64,000 bases of DNA from Prorocentrum cordatum (GCA_963575745.1 CAUYUJ010016059.1:260001-324000), one strand, 5' to 3'. Shown: positions 21,577 to 31,814, counted from the stretch's first letter. Notes: generated by a model from the letters alone, not told the origin. Program-made: numbers and translations.

Positions 21577-21872
21577 CGAGTCTGAGTGTGACTAGGTCTG
21601 AGTATGAGTAGGTCTCAGTCCGTGCGTTTAGTAACTCAGACTAGGAGAAGGTCCGAGTATGTGTAGGTCTGAGTATGAGTAAGTCTGTGTATGATCAGGT
21701 CTGGGAACGAGTCTGGGTATGAGTAAGTCTGGGTATGAAGGAGTCCCAGCATGAGTAAGTCTGAGTATGAGTAGGCCTGCATGTGGTGTTGAGTAAGTCA
21801 GACCATGAGAAGGTATGAGTATGAGTAGGTCTGAGTATGAGTAAGTCTGTGTATGAGTAGGTGTGATCTCTC
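21577..21872. repeat. ~16-bp minisatellite GAGTATGAGTAGGTCT
   Basis: Many imperfect copies of GAGTATGAGTA(A/G)GTCT, with variants AGTCCGTG and AGTCAGACCATGAGAAGG. Confidence 0.85.
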
Positions 21873-22295
21873 TGGTTCTCTGGAGTCGGCGGCGTCCGAG
21901 TAATAACAAGAACCCCATCTTAGGATATGGGGAGAATGTTTTGACGCTCCGGTGGCCCTGGGGCTGCCCCGCTGCGCTCCCTACTTTGCCGCGTCGCCGT
22001 TCCGACGCCTCCGACGCGGCCCGAGACGGCGCCGCGTTTGCCCGAACCCGCTCCCGCGTCCGCCGCGATCTCGGCGCGAATCTTCCAACGTTGCTCAGGA
22101 TGGACTCCTGAATTTCTGCCTCTTGCGAAGCTCGAACACTTCGGCCCCCGTTTCGATGCATTGGGCGCCTTCGGTGGGGGAACAGCACTAGAACAAGCTT
22201 CAAGGGATCTACGGCAGTAGCTGGCAGCGTCGCACCACCCAGCGCGCGCCACCATGCTTCGATCCGCCAAACTTCGTGGATTTAATCCACGGGCC
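21873..22295. other. no supported gene
   Basis: A plus-strand frame (22038-22220) has a plausible peptide (ISARIFQRCSGWTPEFLPLA) but is only 60 codons and has no context. The start of the segment (AACAAGAACCCCATCTTAGG, about 21904) resembles 48955 onward. Confidence 0.35.
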
Positions 22296-22303
22296 CACAC
22301 TTG

Positions 22304-22334
<31 letters not shown>

Positions 22335-22593
22335 GTGTATACATACATATATATATATATATATATACTAGAACCATCGCGCGCGCTTCGCGCGCGCTCA
22401 GGTTCTAGCAGGCCCCAGGCCTTGACGAATTCATTGCTCCACTGGAGTAGTGGACCACAGTCCACGCATACCAATCTGCATTCCGAAAGGCCTTCGAGGA
22501 AAATGGTTGTGTAGGGGGCGGAGGCCATCGGGTTCCCAGAAGGCCTTCTGGGAGCATGGGTTTGGGGCGTCTTGGGGAGCCTGTTGGGGCATG

Positions 22594-22627
<34 letters not shown>
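22296..22627. repeat. composite element copy 2: (AT)n, GC hairpin, unique core, (GTC)n
   Basis: Same module order as 15259-15638: (AT)n at 22302-22373, CTAGAACCATC, hairpin GCGCGCGC-TTC-GCGCGCGC at about 22380-22398, TCAGGTTCTAGCAGGCCCCA, GTGGACCACAGTCCAC, palindrome CCCAGAAGGCCTTCTGGG near 22535, then (GTC)n at 22595-22627. Confidence 0.8.
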
Positions 22628-22812
22628 GTTGCTACGACCTATTCCCGAACCTGACCTTGGGGGTGGCCTAACCTGGCGCAGCCCCGATTGGCAACAGACC
22701 CGACACGTTCCGTCCAAACTGAACGCCAGGTTCGGACTCGCCCAGCACGAAGGGACGGCAGCTGCGGTCGCCAGTGGTCTCGCGACGAATCCGTACGTTT
22801 TACTACGGGGAC

Positions 22813-24290
22813 AGGCTGAGTTTTGCCTCTTGAAGGCCCTCTTGGGGCCCCCTGCGGTCATCTTGAAACCATCTCGAGCCCTCTTGGGCCTCGCTGAGGC
22901 TGTCCTGGGGCCCTCTAGGGCGTTCTCGGAACCCGGAAGTCATGTTCCCCGAGAGGTTTCCGGGAACATGATTTCGAACGGGGCCCTCTTGGGCCTCCCT
23001 GAGGCCGTCTTGGGGCCCTCTAAAGTGTCCTCGGAACCCGGAAACCATGTTCCCGGAGAGGCCTCCGGGAACATGATTTCGAACGGGGCCCTCTTGGGCC
23101 TCCCTGAGGCCGTCTTGGGGGCCTCCTGGGCCGGCTTCGGGGCCTCTTGGGCCGTCTCGGGGGGTTCGGTGAGCCCTACAGGCCGACCCTTTTGGGCCGT
23201 TTGGGGCCCTCTTGGGTCTCTCTTGGGCTGTCTTGGAGCTCCTCGGGGGCGTCTGGAGCGCTGCGAAGACGAAGCCAGCAAGTATGCTGAAAATGCACGT
23301 TTTACAAAGGACATGGGCCGATGTTTGCCTCTTGAAGGCCCTCTCGGGGCACTCTGCGGCCATCTTGAAGCCATCTCGGGCCCTCTGGGGCCTCGCTGAA
23401 GCTGTGCTGTGGGCCTCTTGGGCGTCCTCGGAACCCGGCAATCATGTTCCCCGAGAGGATTCCGGGAACATGATTTCGAACGAGGCCCTCTTAGGCCTCC
23501 CTGAGGCGTCTTGGGGGCCTCCTGGGCTGGGTTTGGGGCCTCTAGGGCCGTCTCGGGGGGTTCGGTGAGCCCTACAGGCCGACCCTTTTGGGCCGTCTGG
23601 GGCCCTCTTGGGTCTCTCTTGGGCTGTCTTGGGGCTCCGCGGGGGCGTCTGGAGCACTGCGAAGGCGAAGCCAGCAAGTATGCTGAAAATGCACGTTTTA
23701 CAAAGGACATGGGCCGATGTTTGCCTCTTGAAGGCCCTCTCGGGGCACTCTGCGGCCATCTTCAAGCCATCTCGGGCCCTCTGGGGCCTCGCTGAGGCTG
23801 TCTTGTGGGCCTCTTCGGCGTCCTCGGAGACCGGAAATCATGTTCCCGGAGAGGATTCTGGGAACATGATTTCGAACGAGGCCCTCTTTGGGCCTCCCTG
23901 AGGCCGTCTTGGGGGCCTCCTGGGCCGGCTTCGGGGCCTCTTGGGCCGTCTCGGGGGGTTCGGTGAGCCCCACAGGCCGACCCTTTTGGGCCGTCTGGGG
24001 CCCTCTTGGGTCTCTCTTGGGCTGTCTTGGGGCTCCGCGGGGGCGTCTGGGGCACTGTGAAGACGAAGCCAGCGAGTATGCCGAAAATGCACGTTTTACG
24101 AAAGAAGTGTGCCGAGTTTTGCCTCTTGAAGGCCCTCTCGGGGCCCTCAAGGACCCTCTTGGGGCTCTTTTGGGTGTCTTCGGGGGCTCTTGACGCTTTC
24201 TTGACCATCTGTACGGCTGAAGAGGCTTCTTGAGGCGTTCTTTTCGGAGGCTTCTTGAAACTGAGGGCTCGAATTTTCGGCGAGGAGCCT
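22813..24290. repeat. ~396-bp tandem repeat with embedded hairpins
   Basis: Units start at the marker TTTGCCTCTTGAAGGCCCTC at about 22820, 23323, 23719 and 24117. The first unit is longer because a ~107-bp block with its hairpin is duplicated. Each unit carries one inverted repeat around CATGTTCCC and GGGAACATG (22939-22973, 23044-23078, 23440-23476, 23836-23871). The background is the GGGCCTCTTGGG family. No gene. Confidence 0.85.
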
Positions 24291-24364
24291 CGATCCTCGT
24301 GAGAGGTGCCAAAAAATGGCCCGGGGGGCGCCATGGCGACCAGAGGCAGCAGCCGCCCCCCCCC

Positions 24365-24390
24365 CCCGGCCTACTCCGATATATATATAT

Positions 24391-24436
<46 letters not shown>
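24365..24436. repeat. CCGGCCTACTCCGAT junction and (AT)n
   Basis: C-run, GGCCTACTCCGAT, then about 55 bases of AT. The same junction precedes the AT run at 19305. After it the sequence TTGTTCCCCGAAAGG begins the leader of the GATGTCTCGAG array. Confidence 0.85.
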
Positions 24437-24438
<2 letters not shown>

Positions 24439-24439
24439 G

Positions 24440-25215
24440 AGCTTGTTCCCCGAAAGGGCTTAGGCCCAGGGTTCTCTTTTAGCTGTTTACCCCCCGACCT
24501 GACTTGAGGTAGGCCGGCGGAATTATTCCCTGATCAATATCGAGGTCGAGGTGGGCCGGCGGAATTAATTGGGAGGATGCCTCGAGCGAAACGCTTGTTT
24601 TTTTTCATAATTTGTTGAGGATGTCTCGAACGAAAAACTGGTTTTGCAGAGTTGGGGATGTCTCGAGCGAAACGATTGTTTTCAGAATTTGTTGAGGATG
24701 TCTCGAGCGAAACACTGGTTTTGCAGAGCCGACCGGGACGCGGAAAAGCGCCCCGCGCGCAGGAATTCCGAGGATGTCTCGCGCGTGCCGCGTCCCGCGC
24801 GCATGAATTTCGAGGATGTCTCGACTTCTTCGCTTGTTTGTTCTATGATTCCCTTGAATTTGGGCAGGATGTCTCGAGCGAAATGCTTGTTTGGTTTCCA
24901 TAATTGGTTGAGGATGTTTCGAGCGAAGCGCTGGTTTTGCAACATTTTCATAATTTGTTGAGGATGTCTCGAGCGAAACACTGGTTTTGCAGAGTTGGGG
25001 ATGTCTCGAGCGTGGGCCTCGTGGGGGGGCAGAATTCACAGGATGTCTCAAGCAAAATGTTTGTTTTCACGTCCCGCTCGCAAGAATTCCGAGGATGTCT
25101 CGCGCGTGCCGCGTCCCGCGCGCAGGAACTGTGAGGATGTCTCGACTAATTTGTTTGTTTTGCAAGGATTTCCTTGGATTTTGACAGGATGTCTCGAACG
25201 AAACGTTTTTCCCCA
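24440..25215. repeat. GATGTCTCGAG-motif array, copy 1
   Basis: The leader has CCCAGGGTTCTCTTTTAG and two GGCCGGCGGAATTA motifs about 65 bp apart. From 24571 on, GAGGATGTCTCGAGCGAAAC recurs about every 38-55 bases (for example 24571, 24616, 24655, 24694, 24770, 24811, 24866, 24910, 24960), alternating with spacers such as ACTGGTTTTGCAGAGTTGGG and CCGCGTCCCGCGCGCAGGAA. Peptides in all frames are repeat-derived. Confidence 0.85.
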
Positions 25216-25960
25216 GCACGTTCCGTAGCGCGTCCCCTTGGCACGTTCCGCGGTGCGTCCCCATGGCACGTCCCTTGGCACGTCGCTTGGCGCGTCCCTT
25301 GAAACGTTCCGCGGCGCGTCCTCCTGGCATGTCCCCCTGTCCATCAGCTCTGGGGCAGCTATTCTGTGTTCAGGCAGCTCGAGCTTAAGATCCAGATCAC
25401 TTCGGTCTGGACTCGGATGCAAAAGAGGACTCGAGCCACGAGGCTATAGAGCACAATCGCGGCATGGCGCATCGCAATTCAGCACGGCGCAGCACAGCAC
25501 ATATTCCGGCACGGTACATCAGGATCGACACACTCAGCATTGCAACTTGGCACGTTCCTTGGCACGTTCCGTGGCGCGTCCCTTGGCGAGTCTCCCTGGC
25601 ACGTCGCCTGGCGCGTCCCCTGGCACATCCCGTGGCACATCCATTGGCACGTTCCGTAACGTCCCCTTGGCACGTTCCGCGGTGCGACCCCATGGCATGT
25701 CCCCTGGCACGTCGCCTGGCGCATCCCTTGGGACGTTTCGCGGCGCGTCCTCCTGACATGCTCCCCTGTCCATCAGCTCTGGAGCAGCTGCTACGTGTCC
25801 AGGCAGCTCGAGCTTAAGATCCAGATCAGTTCGGTCAGGACGCGGATGCAAAGGAGGATTCGATCCATGACGCCATAGAGCACATTCGCGGCATGGCACA
25901 TAGCAATTCAGCACGGTGCAACACAGCACAGCCCTCGGCAGGGTACATCAAGATCGATAC
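25205..25960. repeat. 421-bp tandem duplication with CTTGGCACGTTCCG minisatellite
   Basis: GTCCATCAGCTCTGG, CAGCTCGAGCTTAAGATCCA and CACACTCAGCATTGCA occur twice, 421 bp apart. Between the two lie ~20-bp units of TTGGCACGTTCCGCGGCGCG. Confidence 0.85.
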
Positions 25961-26059
25961 ACTCAGCATTGCATGTGCCCGTCACCCAATCAGGTTTTTT
26001 TGAAAACGCTGCCATGTGTTACAATTCTATATTCCTTTCCGGGTTCGTGGGTCGATCAT

Positions 26060-26185
26060 GTTTTTCTTCGAGGCCAAGTGGGCGCTCAGACGCCAATCCA
26101 GTAGCCGTTCGCCCGGCAGCCGGGAACGGAAAAGTAACAGGCCGACTTGGGTTGGTTCCAAGCTCGGCGACTCGACAACTCCGAG
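26060..26185 (-). repeat. split direct repeat A, outer copy
   Basis: Contains CTTCGAGGCCAAGTGGGCGC, CGGCAGCCGGGAACGGAAAA and TTGGTTCCAAGCTCGGCGAC; matches 26338-26462. Last repeat in the sense direction of the element. Confidence 0.85.
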
Positions 26186-26227
26186 ACCTCTGCGCAGATC
26201 CACAGGGAGGGAAATAAAGGGGGGGGC

Positions 26228-26331
26228 GCTTGAGCCAACGGGGTCACGGAGAGGACGAGACTCCGCGACCCCAAGGCGGCCATTCCCCGAAGACTTCAAC
26301 TAACAATCTCGTGATAAACGCTTGGCATGTG
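26228..26331 (-). repeat. split direct repeat B, inner copy
   Basis: Contains GGTCACGGAGAGGACGAGAC and CTTCAACTAACAATCTCGTG; matches 31758-31862. It lies six bases from the inner A repeat. Confidence 0.85.
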
Positions 26332-26337
26332 AGCTTG

Positions 26338-26462
26338 TTTCTCTTCGAGGCCAGGCGGGCGCTCATACGCCAATCCAATGGCCGTCCGCCCGGCAGCCGG
26401 GAACGGAAAAGTAAGAGGCCGACTTGGGTTGGTTCCAAGCTCGGCGACTCGACAACTCCGAA
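26338..26462 (-). repeat. split direct repeat A, inner copy
   Basis: Second copy of the A repeat, starting about 40 bases past the methyltransferase stop codon at 26503. Confidence 0.85.
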
Positions 26463-26502
26463 TTTGGTCCAAAGAACACTCTGGCAGCAGGCCTTGATAT
26501 AA

Positions 26503-27290
26503 TCAGCCGAATGATTGAGATAACGGGCGGAGGATTGTGTCAGCGAAACTCTGAACGAAAGCAGCACGCAGACGAGGCGGGCACGGCTCCGAAAGCTTAC
26601 TATACTTGACGCCACAAAAATGATTGCCAATAATCTCGACGTGTCGCTTGCCAGAGAAGGAGCATACACCCCGGCCGCAGCAGGTTTTTCCGAGGTGGCC
26701 GCAAGAGAGGTGGGCGCAAAGAAACCTGGCGCGCTTGCGCCAGGGAGTTCCCCAGGCGCAGTAGTCAGTGACACAAACATCGATGCTTTGGGTCCTTGAT
26801 AGTATCTCCAACGCTCTGACATTCCACAACAGACTGGTATGAGGGTTCTCGACAACGCAAGGGATGCACAGCTTCCTGCATAGGTCGAGGAGGCTGGAGG
26901 CAACCGTACACAAACGGTTGGCTATGTTGACGACGCGTTGGTCTGATGGAGAGAGGGAGGAGAAGCCGAGAGGGGAGGCCCGGGACCGAACCGGCGAAAA
27001 GAGGCACCGGAGGGCCGAGAAGGAGGAGCAGGGAGGAGCCAGCCAGACAGCCGCGATCAGACCAGCGCGCACCAAGCCTCGAATTTTTCGACCAAGAGTC
27101 TCATTCAGCAAATCGAAGTGCGCACCGTGTCGGATGTCGACCTTGACTATCTCGATGTGTCTCAGGCACGATCGGCGCCACGCGCGAGAAAAGTTGCCTG
27201 ACCCAGAGAAAAGCTCGAGAGCAATCGGGAGCCCACTCAGCGACGCGCGGCGGACGGCATCCTCAATATCATGGATCCGACGAAGGCCGC
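26503..27290 (-). CDS. DNA (cytosine-5) methyltransferase-like domain of the retroelement
   Basis: About 240 residues with the ordered motifs of the C5 methyltransferase family: motif I ALELFSGSGNFSRAW (SAM binding) near 27222, motif IV VWLAPPCSSFSALR with the Pro-Cys catalytic pair, motif VI VVENPHTS (ENP in place of ENV), and motif VIII YCAWGTPWRKRARFL (a Gly-x-Pro-x-Arg variant). A Cys/His-rich stretch follows, HLSCGHLGKTCCGRG. The frame is intact to the stop at 26503. It is also open upstream to 28266, but there it overlaps the recombinase in another frame and is probably not translated. Position 3' of the recombinase means it belongs to the element. Known families: dinoflagellate and charophyte retroelements are reported to have captured such enzymes; whether this one methylates DNA cannot be told from sequence. 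Confidence 0.8.
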
Positions 27291-27319
27291 GGCTGCGAGG
27301 AGCCGCCGCCGCGTGGCCT

Positions 27320-27821
27320 TTGGCGCCTGCAGCAGCGGAACGGACAGCAGGCCGCTCTTCTCGCACCGTCACACGCTGTTGTCTGACGCCCGCAGCCCCC
27401 GCTACCTGATGTTGGCGAGAGGGCGGGCGCAGGTGGCCACCTCGCGGCTGGCCCCCACGTGGCAGAGCTGGTGCAGCGCGGGCATGCCCAGAGTGCCGAG
27501 GCCCGCGTCGACCGTGGCCAGGGTGAATAGGGCGGCCCAGGTCGCGGACTTCAGGTCGAGCAGCGGCTGCATGCCGCCGCGGCCGGCCCGAAGGTAGGTC
27601 AGGGGGCCGCCCATCCACGAGAGCTCCGGGTCGTCGTGGCCCAGCGCCTCGTCGAGCTCGCCTGTCTTGGGTGGGGCGCTGTGCCCCGACGCAATCGGCA
27701 GCAGGGCCCGCCGGGCGAGAGCCCGCGGGCCGCCGCGTGGCGGCGGGGCGGCGTTCTTCACCCGCAGGCGGAGGGGCTTGGACGGTCGGGCGTGGGCCAC
27801 GAAGCACAAGTAGGACGTCAC
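27320..27821 (-). pseudogene. tyrosine recombinase, C-terminal catalytic part, inactivated
   Basis: The frame from 27821 holds SWMGGPLTYLRAGRGGMQP and then LHQLCHVGASREVATCARP, matching the His-x-x-Arg box region of DIRS-like recombinases (usual form QLRHGGAS), with the expected Arg read as Cys. LANI is followed by a TAG at 27404-27402. In the same frame the text continues as RGLRASDNSV, TGA (27371-27369), then RCEKSGLL, matching the RGRW...SVRRYEK box, with Cys (TGC, 27365-27363) where the nucleophilic Tyr should be. All three lesions are explicable as single base changes. In intact relatives the enzyme inserts the cDNA circle by site-specific recombination. Confidence 0.65.
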
Positions 27822-28097
27822 CGCCGAGAGGAGCTAACAATTGCTGTGGGTCGCCATGCCCGTCGTCACGCACCACTGGTAGAACAGGCTCACGATGCGC
27901 TTGTACCGGGTCGCCTGGGGCTTCCTCGCTGCGCGCCTCGATCATGGTCGAGCCGTGCTCGTCGGTCGCGGGCGCAATGCCGTAGTCCCTCCGGCGCCGA
28001 ACTGCCTGATCGGCTCGCAGGTCTGCCTCGAACCAGCGGGAGGGCGGCGGTTGACGCGCCGCCGGTCGTCGGCGGAAGCTCCGCTGGGCCGAAGGGG

Positions 28098-28825
28098 TCA
28101 GCCCAGGCCGGGCCGGCGCTGGCAGAGAGATTGGCAGCGGATCGGCTTCTCTGGGCCGGGGCGAAGCCACAGCCCAGTCCCTCTTCTTGCATCTTGAGCC
28201 GCGGTCGGCAGGATGACGCTCCGGCGGATGCCGAAGGCCAAGTTCAGCGTGGATATCTGCCGACAAACTCTCGTCAGCTTCGAGGATGATCGCCCCTGGG
28301 ACACGGCAAGGATGCTGGCCATGGCGTCTCCCACGAAAAGGTGGCGCTTCCCGAAGTTGCTCAGGGCTCTTGTTTTGCGGAGGTGAGCCAAGGCCATGGC
28401 GCGGCCCTCGAGGATGACCTGGGCCTCTGAACGGGCCCGCCTCTTAGCCAGGACGCGGCGCCATTCCCCATCCCAAACGTCGGGCCGATGTCCGGGAAGT
28501 CCAGGGAGCCGGGCAGGTGATTGGGGACCGAGAGGACCTCAGGAGCTGGACCGTCGGCGGCGAAACCTCCAAGAGTAGCCAGCGAAAGAGCATGATCCCG
28601 AGGACGATCACCCAATTCATCTTGCCGAGCAAACCTCCATCTCTCGTTGAAACGACCGAGCGACTTGGCGATGTCGAGCGGCACCCCCTGCTGCACAATA
28701 CAAGCCCCCCCCAAGACGACGCGTCGACGGCCGGGGCGCCCTCGGACCAGGCCGCCCCGAGACCCCGAGAAGCGGGACGTATAAGCCCAGCAGCCCAGCC
28801 AAGTCCACGTCGAACTGAGCCCCAC
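28098..28825 (-). pseudogene. RNase H-like domain of the retroelement
   Basis: Downstream of the RT in the sense direction. Fragments in two frames: an upstream part with PLDIAKSLGRFNERWRFARQ and FPDIGPTF, and from about 28397 ILEGRAMALAHLRKTRAL, GKRHLFVGDAMASILAVSQG and VCRQISTLNLAFGIRRS. The EGRA...D-x-x-A...G order is that of RNase H-like domains in dinoflagellate DIRS-type elements. A frame change within the domain indicates decay. Confidence 0.55.
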
Positions 28826-28917
28826 AACCGGCGGCGACGGGGGCCAGCGGCAGCTGCGGAGGCATCGCGCGCAGAGAATGCACTCAACAGTTCACGGCGC
28901 TTCAGAGCCCGGGAATT

Positions 28918-30336
28918 TTAATGAGACATTACAATAGTTATCGCGTGACCACTAGCGCGCACCTCGGCAAGAATATGCTGGCTTGCCAAAGGGGTCTTCA
29001 ACGCGATGCGGGGTCTCAGTCCGACAGGGGCGCTCCCCTCAGCAACGGTCCATCCTAGCGTAGTGGCGCCTGGACCTGTCTCCACGGGGTGGGTAGGAAG
29101 GCCCGCCCTTCCCAACTCTTGCTGCGCTCCCTCTGCCACGGCTCTGACGAGCTCTTGATCCTTCCCGAAGGCGAAAGAGTTATCGACATACTCGGTGTGA
29201 GCGAAAGGCGCCAGGGTGGGGGGGGGATGATCAACCGCAGCGTTCTTTTCGGCGACGCCGGGAACGAGGCGGGCCCGATGCCCCAGCACCTGCCGGCACG
29301 CCCAGAGAGAAAGCCTCCAGCCCATCCGGGTCACCTTCAGGGCTGGAAGAATGCACTGGCCCCGCCTGATGGCCCGACCACGGGCCGACGAGACGTTCGC
29401 CAGGTCGGCTCGGACACGAGGAAGGACGAACACCTCTCGCAGGGCTTCTGGTAAATGCATGTTATAGAAGGCGTTTACGATATCGACCGAGCCGACCTGG
29501 ACTGGCGTGGCGCTGTCAACCTCGACACTGGAAAATGCGGCTCCCGAGGCCAGCGGCGCAGGGTCACTATCGCCATGGTGACAGTATGGAAGTCGCCCAT
29601 CAACTATCAGACGAAGGCCACCTGACTTCTTATACAAATAAAACAGGCCGCGCGAAACCTCGCCCGTCAGGCGCCGCTCGATCAGGTCGGAGTCGGCCAT
29701 CCGTCGCAGCAGCTCCGCGCGCAGGGCCGGCGGCCGTTTGAGGGCGGGGTCAGAGTAAGGTCGGGCGGGCCCATGAAGTCTAGCGTTCTCCCAGCCAGTG
29801 GATTCAGGCAAGCGCGCATGACTTAAACGCTCGGCAATCTCTTTGCCCCGCTCCCCCGCCAGGTGCTCGAGTGATCGCGAAGTCGATCCAGCAGCCAGCA
29901 GGTCGATCAGGTGGGCGGCGTCCATACTGAGGGGAGCGATCACGGCGCCGTCGCCGCAAGCGCTCTTCGCCAGGAGCGCTCGAAAGGCTCCTGGGCCACT
30001 CATGTCGTCTGGCGGTGGGCCCATGGCCATGGCGCGCAAGACTGACTGGCGCATCAGGTTGAAACTGGCCTGTTGGCTCGCCGTAGGGCCGCTGTTCGAC
30101 CGAGGACAACGTGAGCCGAGATGCATGTCATTCAGCGCGCCGGCAATCTCATCGCACGCCAGATCGACGAAGTTGGCGCGCTGAAACCGGCGACGAGTAG
30201 ACCTGCCAAGGTGCGCAGCAGCTCCACGAAAACCTTGGCCCCAAACTGGTGGGGGACGAGGAAGAGGCAGCAGGTTCCGCTGCCGCTCGTCGGCCCAAAA
30301 GGGGTGGCTGTGAGCGGGCTGCCTCCCGGCCGCCAA
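28918..30336 (-). CDS. reverse transcriptase of the DIRS/Ngaro-type element
   Basis: 472-residue open frame. Residues 1-200 are a poorly conserved N-terminal part. RT motifs follow in order: FYLYKKSGGLRLIVDGRLP (232-250), catalytic GSVDIVNAFYNMHLP (282-295), LKVTRMGWRLSLWACRQVLG (333-352, the LPxGW helix), TEYVDNSFAFG (381-391) and LGWTV (427-431). The Y-x-D-D box reads YVDN; Asn at the last position is common in this group as I know it, so the enzyme may have been active. The start at 30336 is only the first possible codon; the N-terminus may be fused to the gag-like frame. It is the best preserved gene of the element. Confidence 0.85.
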   Translation of the reverse strand: MAAGRQPAHSHPFWADERQRNLLPLPRPPPVWGQGFRGAAAHLGRSTRRRFQRANFVDLACDEIAGALNDMHLGSRCPRSNSGPTASQQASFNLMRQSVLRAMAMGPPPDDMSGPGAFRALLAKSACGDGAVIAPLSMDAAHLIDLLAAGSTSRSLEHLAGERGKEIAERLSHARLPESTGWENARLHGPARPYSDPALKRPPALRAELLRRMADSDLIERRLTGEVSRGLFYLYKKSGGLRLIVDGRLPYCHHGDSDPAPLASGAAFSSVEVDSATPVQVGSVDIVNAFYNMHLPEALREVFVLPRVRADLANVSSARGRAIRRGQCILPALKVTRMGWRLSLWACRQVLGHRARLVPGVAEKNAAVDHPPPTLAPFAHTEYVDNSFAFGKDQELVRAVAEGAQQELGRAGLPTHPVETGPGATTLGWTVAEGSAPVGLRPRIALKTPLASQHILAEVRASGHAITIVMSH

Positions 30337-30408
30337 GCCAGGAGGCCTTCCCTGAACGCGCTCGTACCGGGGCTGGCCGGGGTCTCTCCAGCCCCGGAGG
30401 GGCGGGCA

Positions 30409-31158
30409 TCACCCCGGATCCTGATTGCCCTTCTTGACTGTCTTGGCCAGCACCACCCTCTCCTCGCGAGCCGTGCGCACCTGCTTGAGAATGGCGGCGT
30501 TGTGCTCGAACTCCGAGTCTTCGTGGGCGATCAACCCGAGGTCGACCATGGCCATGTCTGAGCCCTTCGTCATGCCCGAGAAGAAAGCCGACTTGTCGAA
30601 GACCGCAGGCTGGGGGGACGCCGAGCCGCGGGCCACGCCCTTGCCCTTGGCACACGGCCCGCGAGCGGCCAAGAAGTCCGTATGGCACACGTACTCCACC
30701 TGCTGCGCCCTGCGGAGGAGCAGCTCGAAGAAACCACTGTTGCTGATGTCGATCGTGCAATAGCCGAAGCCTTCGTCCAAGCATCTCGTCGTAGCGCGGT
30801 GGACGTCGACGCCCCAGTTGGCGGCCCGCACACCGAACGTCATGATCAGGGACCGGTGATGCTCGAGTGGGCCCCCTTGAAGCCTGACGAGCCACTCATA
30901 ACACCTCATCACTGTCCGGGACCCCGGCACAAGCCAATCGGAGAAAGGCGACTGCCGGAGCTCCACGGTCGAAAGGGCGATTGATCTACGAGCTCGATCC
31001 TTATTGGCGACGGACTTCGCCCTGTTGAGGTCGTAAAGACTCTCCATCGTCTTGTACTCTTCGAGCGGGCGCGCCAGACGGTCCAGTACCGAGACCGAGA
31101 CGCCGAAAGGAGTGGTAAAGATGCTGTCGCTCCCCCGCTCGATGTCCGCCGCTGCCAT
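30409..31158 (-). CDS. gag-like ORF of the retroelement, main part
   Basis: 250-codon frame that reads as a real protein (PFGVSVSVLDRLARPLEEYK, TVMRCYEWLVRLQGGPLEHH, FGYCTIDISNSGFFELLLRR). It lies directly 5' of the RT, where DIRS-type elements carry their structural ORF. The segment EEYKTMESLYDLNR...EWLVRLQ recalls the conserved core of dinoflagellate gag-like proteins as I remember them; no zinc knuckle is seen. The end at 30409 is followed by Pro-rich linker sequence in another frame (about 30410-30149). Confidence 0.55.
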   Translation of the reverse strand: MAAADIERGSDSIFTTPFGVSVSVLDRLARPLEEYKTMESLYDLNRAKSVANKDRARRSIALSTVELRQSPFSDWLVPGSRTVMRCYEWLVRLQGGPLEHHRSLIMTFGVRAANWGVDVHRATTRCLDEGFGYCTIDISNSGFFELLLRRAQQVEYVCHTDFLAARGPCAKGKGVARGSASPQPAVFDKSAFFSGMTKGSDMAMVDLGLIAHEDSEFEHNAAILKQVRTAREERVVLAKTVKKGNQDPG

Positions 31159-31814
31159 GATGACTGGTGTTCCCCCGGCCGCCGGGGGCGAAGCTGGTCG
31201 ACTCCACGGTCATCCGCTGTGCCACCGCCGAAGCCCCGTTCAGCAGCTCGAAGTATACGTCGGGGTCTGGGGTCCCGCACATGTCCAAGTAATCATTGAA
31301 TGGTATCGCTCTGGCCGGCTGCGAGTGGCCCGAGACCCGTTGCTGCTGCCACGCGTGGACCCCGCTGTGCAGGATCCCCGCCCAGAGCCGCACAACCCAT
31401 GACGCCATAGCGGCCTGGGTCACGAACCGCGCCACGCCGAAGGACCCGATCGCGACGAAGCCGCCGCAAGTCGTGACAAAGACAGCGGCGCCAACCACGT
31501 AGTCCCAAAGCCACTTCAAAGCCAGGGCAGCTGGCCACACAGGCGACTGGGTCACCGGGCAGGGCGTAGACCCAGGGAAGGTAGTCGATGTAGGTCCTGG
31601 CGAACAGGGGCTCGCAGGGCACCTCGGCACCGCGAGGCACAGGAGCTGGCAGGAGTATGGCGGGCACTCTGGAACTGGGGAGCGCCAGGCATCGACTGAG
31701 GTATGAGACGGCGCCCGCTCCAACCGTTCGGCCACACGGTTCCCCGAACCGTGCGCTTGCTTGAGCCAGCAAGGTCACGGAGAGGACGAGACTCCGCGAC
31801 CCCAAGGCGGCCAT
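31001..31814 (-). pseudogene. gag-like ORF, N-terminal part in broken frames
   Basis: The sense frame starting at 31814 begins inside repeat B (MAALGSRSLVLSV) and reads to about 31520. The frame of 31735-31001 then carries the plausible part, including hydrophobic VVGAAVFVTTCGGFVAIGSF and the conserved-looking YLDMCGTPDPDVYFELLNGA, before a switch to the main gag-like frame at about 31190. Two frame changes imply decay. A start codon in the terminal repeat is expected for a split-repeat element. Confidence 0.45.

Noticed and set aside
24440-25215. CRISPR-like array (repeated GAGGATGTCTCGAGC with spacers)
   Set aside because: Spacers are themselves repeated and of unequal length, the repeat core varies, and the genome is eukaryotic; this is a satellite.
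26570-28266. Treating the 587-codon frame as one protein
   Set aside because: Only the last ~240 codons carry methyltransferase motifs; the first part is Pro/Arg/Ala-rich and is the wrong frame of the recombinase and linker.
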